From assembly GCF_051014685.1 (NCBI RefSeq), contig NW_027479415.1:1-64000 (forward strand): DNA of 64,000 nucleotides, in the 5' to 3' direction. Source of the DNA: Ptiloglossa arizonensis (taxonomy: Eukaryota; Arthropoda; Insecta; Hymenoptera; Colletidae). The stretch's first letter is position 1, and each line of letters opens with the position of its first letter. The notes below the pieces were generated by a model that saw only the letters and a list, made by a program, of their open reading frames with translations, did not search any database and was not told where the DNA came from. Both the position numbers and the translations under genes were made by a program. Shown in pieces: positions 38,101 through 52,300 of this stretch.

Positions 38101-39175
38101 TGTGTATTTTTTCCCTAGGCCATTCTGGTTAAGCGTTCGGAGCAGCAGAATTGCGAAAAATTTTTTGCCTTCTCAACCATTTCTTGTCTTCAATCTCCCA
38201 CATCTCGCGAACGGATTGACCTAACCCAAAAATTCCTATTGCATCTGAAAGTAGAAACTCGCCCGATTACTACGGTATGTGTATTTTTTCTCTAGGCCAT
38301 TCTGGTTAAGCGTTTGGAGCAGCAGAATTGTGAAAAATTTTTTGCCTTCTCTACCATTTCTTGGTTTCAAACTCCCATATCTCGCGAACAGACTGACCTA
38401 ACCCAAAAATTCCTATTGCATCTGAAAGTAGAAACTCGCCCGAATACAGCGGTATGTGTATTTTTTCCCTTGGCCATTTTGGTTAAGCGTTTGGAGCAGC
38501 AGAATTGCCAAAAATTTTTTGCCTTCTCAACCATTTCTTGGCTTCAAACTCCCATATCTCGCGAACGGATTGACATAACCCAAAAATTCCTATTGCATCT
38601 GAAAGTAGAAACTCGCCCGATTACAACGGTATGTGTATTTTTTCCCTAGGCCATTCTGGTTAAGCGTTCGGAGCAGCAGAATTGCGAAAAATTTTTTGCC
38701 TTCTCAACCATTTCTTGTCTTCAATCTCCCACATCTCGCGAACGGATTGACCTAACCCAAAAATTCCTATTGCATCTGAAAGTAGAAACTCGCCCGATTA
38801 CTACGGTATGTGTATTTTTTCTCTAGGCCATTCTGGTTAAGCGTTTGGAGCAGCAGAATTGTGAAAAATTTTTTGCCTTCTCTACCATTTCTTGGCTTCA
38901 AACTCCCATATCTCGCGAACAGACTGACCTAACCCAAAAATTCCTATTGCATCTGAAAGTAGAAACTCGCCCGAATACAGCGGTATGTGTATTTTTTCCC
39001 TTGGCCATTTTGGTTAAGCGTTTGGAGCAGCAGAATTGCCAAAAATTTTTTGCCTTCTCAACCATTTCTTGGCTTCAAACTCCCATATCTCGCGAACGGA
39101 TTGACCTAACCCAAAAATTCCTATTGCATCTGAAAGTAGAAACTCGCCCGATTACAACGGTATGTGTATTTCTTC
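38100..39175 (+). repeat. 3-monomer higher-order repeat (531 bp), two copies
   Basis: About 38,110-38,640 is repeated directly at 38,641-39,171. The rare pair CGATTACTACGG and TTTTCTCTAGG occurs in both, followed by the frame at 38,314 and 38,845 with CCCGAATACAGC and TTGCCAAAAA. The copies are almost identical, so this is a recent event. Confidence 0.88.
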
Positions 39176-39179
39176 CCTA

Positions 39180-42100
39180 GGCCATTCTGGTTAAGCGTTT
39201 GGAGCAGCAGAATTGCGAAAAATTTTTTGCCTTCTCAACCATTTCTTGGCTTCAAAGTCCCATATCTCGCGAACGGATTGACCTAACCCAAAAATTCCTA
39301 TTGCATCTGAAAGTAGAAACTCGCCCGATTACAATGGTATGTGTATTTTTTCCCTAGGCCATTCTGGTTAAGCGTTTGGAGCAGCAGAATTGCGAAAAAT
39401 TTTTTGCCTTCTCAACAATTTCTTGGCTTCAAACTCCCATATCTCGCGAACGGATTGACCTAACCCAAAAATTCCTATTGCATCTGAAAGTAGAAACTCG
39501 CCCGATTACAACGGTATGTGTATTTTTTCCCTAGGCCATTCTGGTTAAGCGTTCGGAGCAGCAGAATTGCGAAAAATTTTTTGCCTTCTCAACCATTTCT
39601 TGTCTTCAATCTCCCACATCTCGCGAACGGATTGACCTAACCCAAAAATTCCTATTGCATCTGAAAGTAGAAGCTCGCCCGATTACAAGGGTATGTGTAT
39701 TTTTTCCCTAGGCCATTCTGGTTAAGCGTTTGGAGCAGCAGAATTGTGAAAAATTTTTTGCCTTCTCTACCATTTCTTGGATTCAAACTCCCATATCTCG
39801 CAAACGGATTGACCTAACCCAAAAATTCCTATTGCATCTGAAAGTAGAAACTCGCCCGATTACAACGGTAGGTTTATTTTTTCCCTAGGCCATTCTAGTT
39901 AAGCATTTGGAGCAGCAGAAGTGCGAAAAATTTGTTGTCTTCTCAACCATTTCTTAGCTTCAAACTCCCATATCTCGCGAACGGATTGACGTAACCCAAA
40001 AATTCCAATTGCATCTGAAAGTAGAAACTCGCCCGATTACAACGGTATGTGTATTTCTTCCCTAGGCCATTCTGGTTAAGCGTTTGGAGCAGCAGAATTG
40101 CGAAAAATTTTTTGCCTTCTCAACCATTTCTTGGCTTCAAAGTCCCATATCTCGCGAACGGATTGACCTAACCCAAAAATTCCTATTGCATCTGAAAGTA
40201 GAAACTCGCCCGATTACAATGGTATGTGTATTTTTTCCCTAGGCCATTCTGGTTAAGCGTTTGGAGCAGCAGAATTGCGAAAAATTTTTTGCCTTCTCAA
40301 CCATTTCTTGTCTTCAATCTCCCACATCTCGCGAACGGATTGACCTAACCCAAAAATTCCTATTGCATCTGAAAGTAGAAGCTCGCCCGATTACAAGGGT
40401 ATGTGTATTTTTTCCCTAGGCCATTCTGGTTAAGCGTTTGGAGCAGCAGAATTGTGAAAAATTTTTTGCCTTCTCTACCATTTCTTGGATTCAAACTCCC
40501 ATATCTCGCGAACGGATTGACCTAACCCAAAAATTCCTATTGCATCTGAAAGTAGAAACTCGCCCGATTACAACGGTATGTGTATTTTTTCCCTAGGCCA
40601 TTCTGGTTAAGCGTTTGGAGAAGCAGAATTGTGAAAAATTTTTTGCCTTCTCTACCATTTCTTGGATTCAAACTCCCATATCTCGCGAACGGATTGACCT
40701 AACCCAAAAATTCCTATTGCATCTGAAAGTAGAAACTCGCCCGATTACAACGGTATGTGTATTTTTTCCCTTGGCCATTCTGGTTAAGCGTTTGGAGCAG
40801 CAGAATTGTGAAAAATTTTTTGCCTTCTCTACCATTTCTTGGCTTCAAACTCCCATATCTCGCAAACGGATTGACCTAACCCAAAAATTCCTATTGCATC
40901 TGAAAGTAGAAACTCGCCCGATTACAACGGTAGGTTTATTTTTTCCCTAGGCCATTGTAGTTAAGCATTTGGAGCAGCAGAAGTGCGAAAAATTTGTTGT
41001 CTTCTCAACCATTTCTTAGATTCAAACTCCCATATCTCGCGAACGGATTGACGTAACCCAAAAATTCCTATTGCATCTGAAAGTAGAAACTCGCCCGATT
41101 ACAACGGTATGTGTATTTTCTCCCTAGGCCATTCTGGTTAAGCGTTTGGAGCAGCAGAATTGCGAAAAATTTTTTGCCTTCTCAACCATTTCTTGGCTTC
41201 AAAGTCCCATATCTCGCGCACGGATTGACCTAACCCAAAAACTCCTATTGCATCTGAAAGTAGAAACTCGCCCGATTACAAGGGTATGTGTATTTTTTCC
41301 CTAGGCCATTCTGGTTAAGCGTTTGGAGCAGCAGAATTGTGAAAAATTTTTTGCCTTCTCTACCATTTCTTGGCTTCAAACTCCCATATCTCGCGAACGG
41401 ATTGACCTAACCCAAAAATTCCTATTGCATCTGAAAGTAGAAACTCGCCCGATTACAACGGTATGTGTATTTTTTTCCTAGGCCATTCTGGTTAAGCGTT
41501 TGGAGCAGCAGAATTGCGAAAAATTTTTTGCCTTCTCAACAATTTCTTGGCTTCAAACTCCCATATCTCGCGAACGAATTGACCTAACCCAAAAATTCCT
41601 ATTGCATCTGAAAGTAGAAACTCGCCCGATTACAACGGTATCTGTATTTTTTCCCTAGGCCATTCTGGTTAAGCGTTTGGAGCAGCAGAATTGTGAAAAA
41701 TTTTTTGCCTTCTCTACCATTTCTTGGCTTCAAACTCCCATATCTCGCAAACGGATTGACCTAACCCAAAAATTCCTATTGCATCTGAAAGTAGAAACTC
41801 GCCCGATTACAACGGTAGGTTTATTTTTTCCCTAGGCCATTGTAGTTAAGCATTTGGAGCAGCAGAAGTGCGAAAAATTTGTTGTCTTCTCAACCATTTC
41901 TTAGATTCAAACTCCCATATCTCGCGAACGGATTGACGTAACCCAAAAATTCCTATTGCATCTGAAAGTAGAAACTCGCCCGATTACAACGGTATGTGTA
42001 TTTTCTCCCTAGGCCATTCTGGTTAAGCGTTTGGAGCAGCAGAATTGCGAAAAATTTTTTGCCTTCTCAACCATTTCTTGGCTTCAAAGTCCCATATCTC

Positions 42101-42540
42101 GCGCACGGATTGACCTAACCCAAAAATTCCTATTGCATCTGAAAGTAGAAACTCGCCCGATTACAAGGGTATGTGTATTTTTTCCCTAGGCCATTCTGGT
42201 TAAGCGTTTGGAGCAGCAGAATTGTGAAAAATTTTTTGCCTTCTCTACCATTTCTTGGCTTCAAACTCCCATATCTCGCGAACGGATTGACCTAACCCAA
42301 AAATTCCTATTGCATCTGAAAGTAGAAACTCGCCCGATTACAACGGTATGTGTATTTTTTTCCTAGGCCATTCTGGTTAAGCGTTTGGAGCAGCAGAATT
42401 GCGAAAAATTTTTTGCCTTCTCAACAATTTCTTGGCTTCAAACTCCCATATCTCGCGAACGAATTGACCTAACCCAAAAATTCCTATTGCATCTGAAAGT
42501 AGAAACTCGCCCGATTACAACGGTATCTGTATTTTTTCCC
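39180..42540 (+). repeat. 4- and 5-monomer higher-order repeats (708/885 bp)
   Basis: TTACAATGG at about 39,330 recurs at about 40,215 (885 bp, 5 monomers). AGAAGCTCGCCC at about 39,669 recurs at about 40,377 (708 bp). The unit with GGTAGGTTTATT, CCATTGTAGTTAAGCATTTGG, CTCGCGCACGG, GTATTTTTTTCC and GGTATCTGTATT at about 40,900-41,660 recurs at 41,790-42,540 (885 bp). Confidence 0.85.
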
Positions 42541-44850
42541 TAGGCCATTCTGGTTAAGCGTTTGGAGCAGCAGAAGTGCGAAAAATTTGTTGTCTTCTCA
42601 ACCATTTCTTAGCTTCAAACTCCCATATCTCGCGAACGGATTGACCTAAACCAAAAATTCCTGTTTCATCTGAAAGTAGAAACTCGCTCGATTATAACGG
42701 CATGTGTGTTTTTTCCCTAGGCCATTCTGGTTAAGCGTTTGGAGCAGCAGAAGTGCGAAAAATTTGTTGTCTTCTCAACCATTTCTTAGCTTCAAACTCC
42801 CATATCTCGCGAACGGATTGACCTAAACCAAAAATTCCTGTTGCATCTGAAAGTAGAAACTCACCCGATTACAACGGTATGTGTATTTTTTCCCTAAGCC
42901 ATTCTGGTTAAGCGTTCGGAGCAGCAGAATTGAGAAAAATTTTTTGCCTTCTCAACCATTTCTTGTCTTCAATCTCCCACATCTCGCGAACGGATTGACC
43001 TAACCCAAAAATTCCTATTGCATCTGAAAGTAGAAACTCGCCCGATTACAACGGTATGTGTATTTTTTCCCTAGGCCATGCTAGTTAAGCGTTTGGAGTA
43101 GCAGAAGTGCGAAAAATTTGTTGTCTTCTCAACCATTTCTTAGCTTCAAACCCCCATATCTCGCGAACTGATTGACCTAAACCAAAAACTCCTGTTGCAT
43201 CTGAAAGTAGAAACTCGCCCTATTACAACGGTATGTGTATTTTTTCCCTAGGCCATTCTGGTTAAGGGTTCGGAGCAGCAGAATTGCGAAAAATTTTTTG
43301 CCTTCTCAACCATTTCTTGTCTTCAAACTCCCATCTCTCGCGAACGGATTAATCTAACCCAAAAATTCCTATTGCATCTGAAAGTAGAAACTCGCCCGAT
43401 TACAACGGTATGTGTATTTTTTCCCTAGCCCATTCTGGTTAAGCGTTCGGAGCAGCAGAATTGCGAAAAATTTTTTGCCTTCTCAACCATTTCTTGTCTT
43501 CAATCTCCCATATCTCGCGAACGGATTGACCTAACCCAAAAATTACTATTGCATCTGAAAGTAGAAACTCGCCCGATTACAACGGTATGTGTATTTTTTC
43601 CCTTGGCCATTCAGGTTAAGCGTTTGGAGCAGCAGAATTGTGAAAAATTTTTTGCCTTCTCTACCATTTCTTGGATTCAAACTCCCATATCTCGCGAACG
43701 GATTGACCTAACCCAAAAATTCCTATTGCATCTGAAAGTAGAAACTCGCCCGATTACAACGGTATGTGTATTTTTTCCCTTGGCCATTCTGGTTAAGCGT
43801 TTGGAGCAGCAGAATTGTGAAAAATTTTTTGCCTTCTCTAGCATTTCTTGGCTTCAAACTCCCATATCTCGCAAACGGATTGACCTAACCCAAAAATTCC
43901 TATTGCATCTGAAAGTAGAAACTCGCCCGATTACAACGGTACGTTTATTTTTTCCCTAGGCCATTCTAGTTAAGCATTTGGAGCAGCAGAAGTGCGAAAA
44001 ATTTGTTGTCTTCTCAACCATTTCTTAGCTTCAAACTCCCATATCTCGCGAACGGATTGACCTAACCCAAAAATTCCTATTGCATCTGAAAGTAGAAACT
44101 CGCCCGATTACAACGGTATGTGTATTTTTTCCCTAGGCCATTCTGGTTAAGCGTTTGGAGCAGCAGAATTGCGAAAAATTTTTTGCCTTCTCAACAATTT
44201 CTTGGCTTCAAACTCCCATATCTCGCGAACGAATTGACCTAACCCAAAAATTCCTATTGCATCTGAAAGTAGAAACTCGCCCGATTACAACGGTATCTGT
44301 ATTTTTTCCCTAGGCCATTCTGGTTAAGCGTTTGGAGCAGCAGAAGTGCGAAAAATTTGTTGTCTTCTCAACCATTTCTTAGCTTCAAACTCCCATATCT
44401 CGCGAACGGATTGACCTAAACCCAAAATTCCTGTTTCATCTGAAAGTAGAAACTCGCTCGATTACAACGGCATGTGTGTTTTTTCCCTAGGCCATTCTGG
44501 TTAAGCGTTTGGAGCAGCAGAAGTGCGAAAAATTTGTTGTCTTCTCAACCATCTCTTAGCTTCAAACTCCCATATCAAGCGAACGGATTGACCTAAACCA
44601 AAAATTCCTGTTGCATCTGAAAGTAGAAACTCACCCGATTACAACGGTATGTGTATTTTTTCCCTAAGCCATTCTGGTTAAGCGTTCGGAGCAGCAGAAT
44701 TGAGAAAAATTTTTTGCCTCCTCAACCATTTCTTGTCTTCAATCTCCCACATCTCGCGAACGGATTGACCTAACCCAAAAATTCCTATTGCATCTGAAAG
44801 TAGAAACTCGCCCGATTACAACGGTATGTGTATTTTTTCCCTAGCCCATT
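42360..44850 (+). repeat. 10-monomer related copies (1770 bp)
   Basis: GGTATCTGTATT at 42,523 recurs at 44,293. The following CCTGTTTCATC, CTCGCTCGATT and GGCATGTGTG marks keep the same offset of 1770. The later copy has private changes: CTAAACCCAAAATT, CCATCTCTTAGC and CATATCAAGCGAACGG. The monomers between (43.0-44.1 kb) include the TTAAGGGTTCGG type seen at 30.2 and 32.3 kb. Confidence 0.83.
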
Positions 44851-45216
44851 CTGGTTAAGCGTTTGGAGCAGCAGAATTGTGAAAAATTTTTTGCCTTCTC
44901 TACCATTTCTTGGCTTCAAACTCCCATATCTCGCGAACAGACTGACCTAACCCAAAAATTCCTATTGCATCTGAAAGTAGAAACTCGCCCGATTACAGCG
45001 GTATGTGTATTTTTTCCCTTGGCCATTCTGGTTAAGCGTTCGGAGCAGCAGAATTGCGAAAAATTTTTTGCCTTCTCAACCATTTCTTGTCTTCAATCTC
45101 CCACATCTCGCGAACGGATTGACCTAACCCAAAAATTCCTATTGCATCTGAAAGTAGAAACTCGCCCGATTACAACGGTATGTGTATTTTTTCCCTAGGC
45201 CATTCTGGTTAAGCGT

Positions 45217-48200
45217 TCGGAGCAGCAGAATTGTGAAAAATTTTTTGCCTTCTCTACCATTTCTTGGCTTCAAACTCCCATATCTCGCGAACAGACTGAC
45301 CTAACCCAAAAATTCCTATTGCATCTGAAAGTAGAAACTCGCCCGATTACAGCGGTATGTGTATTTTTTCCCTTGGCCATTTTGGTTAAGCGTTTGGAGC
45401 AGCAGAATTGCGAAAAATTGTTTGCCTTCTCAACCATTTCTTGGCTTCAAACTCCCATATCTCGCGAACGGATTGACCTAACCCAAAAATTCCTATTGCA
45501 TCTGAAAGTAGAAACTCGCCCGATTACAACGGTATGCGTATTTTTTCCCTTGGCCATTCTGGTTAAGCGTTTGGAGCAGCAGAATTGTGAAAAATTTTTT
45601 GCCTTCTCTACCATTTGTTGGCTTCAAACTCCCATATCTCGAGAGCGGATTGACCTAACCCAAAAATTCCTATTGCATCTGAAAGTAGAAACTCGCCCGA
45701 TTACAAAGGTATGTTTATTTTTTCCCTAGGCCATTCTAGTTAAGCGTTTGGAGCAGCAGAATTGCGAAAAATTTTTTGGCTTCTCTACCATTCCTTGGCT
45801 TCAAACTCCCATATCTCGCGAACGGATTGACCTAACCCAAAAATTCCTATTGCATCTGAAAGTAGAAACTCACCCGATTACAACGGTATGTGTATTTTTT
45901 CCCTAGGCCATTCTAGTTAAGCGTTTGGAGCTGCAGAATTGCGAAAAATTTTTTGGCTTCTCAACCATTTCTTGGCTTCAATCTCCCATATCTCGCAAAC
46001 GGATTGACCTAACCCAAAAATTCCTATTGCATCTGAAAGTAGAAACTCACCCGATTACAACGGTATGTGTATTTTTTCCCTAGGCCATTCTGGTTAAGCG
46101 TTTGGAGCTGCAGAATTGCGAAAAATTTTTTGGCTTCTCAACCATTTCTTGGCTTCAATCTCCCATATCTCGCGAACAGTTTGACGTAACCCAAAAATTC
46201 CTATTGCATCTGAAAGTAGAAACTCGCCCGATTACAACGGTATGTGTATTTTTTCCCTAGGCCATTCTGGTTAAGCGTTCGGAGCAGCAGAATTGCGAAA
46301 AATTTTTTGCCTTCTCAACCATTTCTTGTCTTCAATCTCCCATATCTCGCGAACGGATTGACCTAACCCAAAAATTCCTATTGCATCTGAAAGTAGAAAC
46401 TCGCCCGATTACATCGTGTATGTTTATTTTTTCCCTAGGCCATTCTAGTTAAGCGTTTGGAGCAGCAGAATTGCGAAAAATTTTTTGGCTTCTCAACCAT
46501 TTCTTGGCTTCAAACTCCCATATCTCGCGAACGGATTGACCTAACCCAAAAATTCCTATTGCATCCGAAAGTAGAAACTCGCCCGATTACAACGGTATGT
46601 GTATTTTTTCCCTAGGCCATTCTGGTTAAGCGTTTGGAGCAGCAGAAGTGCGTAAAATTTGTTGTCTTCTCAACCATTTCTTAGCTTCAAACTCCCATAT
46701 CTCGCGAACGGATTGACGTAACCCAAAAATTCCTATTGCATCTGAAAGTAGAAACTCGCCCGATTACAACGGTATGTGTATTTTTTCCCTAGGCCATTCT
46801 GGTTAAGCGTTCGGAGCAGCAGAATTGCGAAAAATTTTTTGCCTTCTCAACCATTTCTTGTCTTCAATCTCCCATATCTCGCGAACGGATTGACCTAACC
46901 CAAAAATTCCTATTGCATCTGAAAGTAGGAACTCGCCCGATTACAACGGTATGTATATTTTTTCCCTAGCCCATTTTGGTTAAGCGTTTGGAGCAGCTGA
47001 ATTGCGAAAAATTTTTTGCCTTCTCAACCATTCCTTAGCTTCAAACTCCCATATCTCGCGAACGGATTGACCTAACCCAAATATTCCTGTTGCATCTGAA
47101 AGTAGAAACTCGCCCGATTACAACGGTATGTGTATTTTTTCCCTAGGCCATTCTAGTTAAGCGTTTGGAGCAGCAGAAGTGCGAAAAATTTGTTGTCTTC
47201 TCAACCATTTCTTAGCTTCAAACTCCCATATCTCGCGAACGGATTGACGTAACCCAAAAATTCCTATTGCATCTGAAAGTAGCAACTCGCCCGATTACAG
47301 CGGTATGTGAATTTTTTCCCTTGGCCATTTTGGTTAAGCGTTTGGAGCAGCAGAATTGCGAAAAATTGTTTGCCTTCTCAACCATTTCTTGGCTTCAAAC
47401 TCCCATATCTCGCGAACGGATTGACCTAACCCAAAAATTCCTATTGCATCTGAAAGTAGAAACTCGCCCGATTACAACGGTATGCGTATTTTTTCCCTTG
47501 GCCATTCTGGTTAAGCGTTTGGAGGAGCAGAATTGTGAAAAATTTTTTGCCTCCTCTACCATTTGTTGGCTTCAAACTCCCATATCTCGAGAGCGGATTG
47601 ACCTAACACAAAAATTCCTATTGCATCTGAAAGTAGAAACTCGCCCGATTACAACGGTATGTTTATTTTTTCCCTAGGCCATTCTAGTTAAGCGTTTGGA
47701 GCAGCAGAATTGCGAAAAATTTTTTGGCTTCTCTACCATTCCTTGGCTTCAAACTCCCATATCTCGCGAACGGATTGACCTAACCCAAAAATTCCTATTG
47801 CATCTGAAAGTAGAAACTCACCCGATTACAACGGTATGTGTATTTTTTCCCTAGGCCATTCTGGTTAAGCGTTTGGAGCAGCAGAGGTGCGAAAAATTTG
47901 TTGTCTTCTCAACCATTTCTTAGCTTCAAACTCCGATATCTCTCGAACGGATTGAGGTAACCCAAAAATTCCTATTGCATCTGAAAGTAGAAACTCGCCC
48001 GACTACAACGGTATGTGTATTTTTTACCTAGGCCATTCTGGTTAAGCGTTTGGAGCAGCAGAATTGCGAAAAATTTTTTGCCTTCTCAACCATTTCTTGG
48101 CTTCAAAGTCCCATATCTTGCGAACGGATTGATCTAACCCAAAAATTCCTATTGCATCTGAAAGTAGAAACTCGCCCGATTACACCGGTATGTGTATTTT

Positions 48201-49390
48201 GTCCCTTGGCCATTTTGGTTAAGCGTTTGGAGCAGCAGAATTGCGAAAAAGTTTTTGCCTTCTCAACCATTTCTTGGCTTCAAACTCCCATATCTCGCGA
48301 ACGGATTGACCTAACCCAAAAATTCCTATTGCATCTGAAAGTAGAAACTCGCCCGATTACAACGGTATGTGTATTTTTTCCCTTGGCCATTCTGGTTAAG
48401 CGTTTGGAGCAGCAGAATTGTGAAAAATTTTTTGCCTTCTCTACCATTTCTTGGCTTCAAACTCCCATATCTCGCGAACGGATTGACCTAACCCAAAAAT
48501 TACTATTGCATCTGAAAGTAGAAACTCGCCCGATTACAACGTGTATGTTCATTTTCTCCCTAGGTTATTCTAGTTAAGCGTTTGGAGCAGCAGAATTGCG
48601 AAAAATTTTTTGGCTTCTCCACCATTTCTTGGCTTCAAACTCCCATATCTCGCGAACGGATTGACCTAACCCAAAAATTCCTATTGCATACGAAAGTAGA
48701 ATCTCACCCGATTACAACGGTATGTGTATTTTTTCCCTAGGCCATTCTGGTTAAGCGTTTGGAGCAGCAGAATTGTGAAAAATTTTTTGCCTTCTCTACC
48801 ATTTCTTGGCTTCAAACTCCCATATCTCGCGAGCGGATTGACTAACCCAAAAATTCCTATTGCATCTGAAAGTAGAAACTCGCCCGATTACAACGGTATG
48901 TTTATTTTTTCCCTAGGCCATTCTAGTTAAGCGTTTGAAGCAGCAGAATTGCGAAAAATTTTTTGGCTTCTCTACAATTCCTTGGCTTCAAACTCCCATA
49001 TCTCGCGAACGGATTGACCTAACCCAAAAATTCCTGTTGCATCTGAAAGTAGAAACTCACCCGATTACAACGGTATGTGTATTTTTTCCCTAGCCCATTT
49101 TGGTTAAGCGTTTGGAGCAGCTGAATTGCGAAAAATTTTTTGCCTTCTCAACCATTCCTTAGCTTCAAACTCCCATATCTCGCGAACGGATTGACCTAAC
49201 CCAAATATTCCTGTTGCATCTGAAAGTAGAAACTCGCCCGATTACAACGGTATGTGTATTTTTTCCGTAGGCCATTCTAGTTAAGCGTTTGGAGCAGCAG
49301 AAGTGCGAAAAATTTGTTGTCTTCTCAACCATTTCTTAGCTTCAAACTCCCATATCTCGCGAACGGATTGACGTAACCCAAAAATTCCTA
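45217..49390 (+). repeat. 11- and 12-monomer copies at the start of the right domain
   Basis: The two-monomer segment with ATTACAGCGG, AATTGTTTGCC, GGTATGCGT, CCATTTGTTGG and CTCGAGAGCGG at about 45,319-45,730 recurs at 47,267-47,677 (offset 1948, 11 monomers plus an inserted base near 46,413). CAGCTGAATTGCG and CCCAAATATTCC at about 46,960-47,270 recur at 49,085-49,390 (2124 bp, 12 monomers). From about 45.7 kb the CCATTCCTTGG and later the AGAGGTGCG subtypes appear. Confidence 0.83.
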
Positions 49391-52300
49391 TTGCATCTGA
49401 AAGTAGAAACTCGCCCGATTACAACGGTATGTGTATTTTTTCCCTAGCCCATTCTGGTTAAGCGTTTGGAGCAGCAGAATTGTGAAAAATTTTTTGCCTT
49501 CTCTACCATTTCTTGTCTTCAAACTCCCATATCTCGCGAACAGACTGACCTAACCCAAAAATTCCTATTGCATCTGAAAGTAGAAACTCGCCCGATTACA
49601 ACGGTATGTTTATTTTTTCCCTAGGCCATTCTAGTTAAGCGTTTGGAGCAGCAGAATTGCGAAAAATTTTTTGGCTTCTCTACCATTCCTTGGCTTCAAA
49701 CTCCCATATCTCGCGAACGGATTGACCTAACCCAAAAATTCCTATTGCATCTGAAAGTAGAAACTCACCCGATTACAACGGTATGTGTATTTTTTCCCTA
49801 GGCCATTCTGGTTAAGCGTTTGGAGCAGCAGAGTTGCGAAAAATTTGTTGTCTTCTCAACCATTTCTTAGCTTCAAACTCCCATATCTCTCGAACGGATT
49901 GACGTAACCCAAAAATTCCTATTGCATCTGAAAGTAGAAACTCGCCCGATTACAACGGTATGTGTATTTTTTACCTAGGCCATTCTGGTTAAGCGTTTGG
50001 AGCAGCAGAATTGCGAAAAATTTTTTGCCTTCTCAACCATTTCTTGGTTTCAAAGTCCCATATCTTGCGAACGGATTGACCTAACCCAAAAATTCCTATT
50101 GCATCTGAGAGTAGAAACTCGCCCGATTACAACGGTATGTGTATTTTTTCCCTAGGCCATTCTGGTTAAGCGTTCGGAGCAGCAGAATTGCGAAAAATTT
50201 TTTGCCTTCTCAACCATTTCTTGTCTTCAAACTCCCATCTCTCGCGAACGGATTGACCTAACCCAAAAATTCCTATTGCAACTGAAAGTAGAAACTCGCC
50301 CGATTACAACGGTATGTGTATTTTTTCCCTAGCCCATTCTGGTTAAGCGTTTGGAGCAGCAGAATTGTGAAAAATTTTTTGGCTTCTCTACCATTCCTTG
50401 GCTTCAAACTCCCATATCTCGCGAACGGATTGACCTAACCCAAAAATTCCTATTGCATCTGAAAGTAGAAACTCACCCGATTACAACGGTATGTGTATTT
50501 TTTCCCTAGGCCATTCTGGTTAAGCGTTTGGAGCAGCAGAGTTGCGAAAAATTTGTTGTCTTCTCAACCATTTCTTAGCTTCAAACTCCCATATCTCTCG
50601 AACGGATTGACGTAACCCAAAAATTCATATTGCATCTGAAAGTAGAAACTCGCCCGATTACAACGGTATGTGTATTTTTTACCTAGGCCATTCTGGTTAA
50701 GCGTTTGGAGCAGCAGAATTGCGAAAAATTTTTTGCCTTCTCAACCATTTCTTGGCTTCAAACTCCCATATCTCGCGAGCGGATTGACCTAACCCAAAAA
50801 TTCCTATTGCATCTGAAAGTAGAAACTCGCCCGATTACAACGGTATGTTTATTTTTTCCCTAGGCCATTCTAGTTAAGCGTTTGGAGCAGCAGAATTGCG
50901 AAAAATTTTTTGGCTTCTCTACCATTCCTTGGCTTCAAAACTCCCATATCTCGCGAACGGATTGACCTAACCCAAAAATTCCTATTGCATCTGAAAGTAG
51001 AAACTCACCCGATTACAACGGTATGTGTATTTTTTCCCTAGGCCATTCTGGTGAAGCGTTTGGAGCAGCAGAGGTGCGAAAAATTTGTTGTCTTCTCAAC
51101 CATTTCTTAGCTTCAAACTCCCATATCTCTCGAACGGATTGACGTAACCCAAAAATTCCTATTGCATCTGAAAGTAGAAACTCGCCCGATTACAACGGTA
51201 TGTGTATTTTTTTCCTAGGCCAGTCTGGTTAAGCGTTTGGAGCAGCAGAATTGCGAAAAATTTTTTGCCTTCTCAACCATTTCTTGGCTTCAAAGTCCCA
51301 TATCTTGCGAACGGATTGACCTAACCCAAAAATTCCTATTGCATCTGAAAGTAGAAACTCGCCCGATTACAGCGGTATGTGTATTTTTTCCCTTGGCCAT
51401 TTTGGTTAAGCGTTTGGAGCAGCAGAATTGCGAATAATTTTTTGCCTTCTCTACCATTTCTTGGCTTCAAACTCCCATATCTCGCGAACGGATTGACCTA
51501 ACCCAAAAATTCCTATTGCATCTGAAAGTAGAAACTCGCCCGATTACAACGGTATGCGTATTTTTTCCCTTGGCCATTCTGGTTAAGCGTTTGGAGCAGC
51601 AGAATTGTGAAAAATTTTTTGCCTCATCTACCATTTGTTGGATTCAAACTCCCATATCTCGAGAGCGGATTGACCTAACCCAAAAATTCCTATTGCATCT
51701 GAAAGTAGAAACTCGCCCGATTACAACGGTATGTTTATTTTTTCCCTAGGCCATTCTAGTTAAGCGTTTGGAGCAGCAGAATTGCGAAAAATTTTTTGGC
51801 TTCTCTACCATTCCTTGGCTTCAAACTCCCATATCTCGCGAACGGATTGACCTAACCCAAAAATTCCTATTGCATCTGAAAGTAGAAACTCACCCGATTA
51901 CAGCGGTATGTGTATTTTTTCCCTAGGCCATTCTGGTTAAGCGTTTGGAGCAGCAGAGGTGCGAAAAATTTGTTGTCTTCTCAACCATTTCTTAGCTTCA
52001 AACTCCCATATCTCTCGAACGGATTGACCTAACCCAAAAATTCCTATTGCATCTGAAAGTAGAAACTCGCCCGATTACAGCGGTATGTGTATTTTTTCCC
52101 TTGGCCATTTTGGTTAAGCGTTTGGAGCAGCAGAATTGCGAAAAAGTTTTTGGCTTCTCTACCATTCCTTGGCTTCAAACTCCCATATCTCGCGAACGGA
52201 TTGACCTAACCCAAAAATTCCTATTGCATCTGAAAGTAGAAACTCACCCGATTACAGCGGTATGTGTATTTTTTCCCTAGGCCATTCTGGTTAAGCGTTT

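Noticed and set aside
48050..48577. Open frames of 111-175 codons as genes for a 59-residue repeat protein
   Set aside because: They start at TTG, have no ATG in frame, contain the satellite unit only, and are closed by stops in most monomers. Their recurrence follows the HOR period, not any gene structure.
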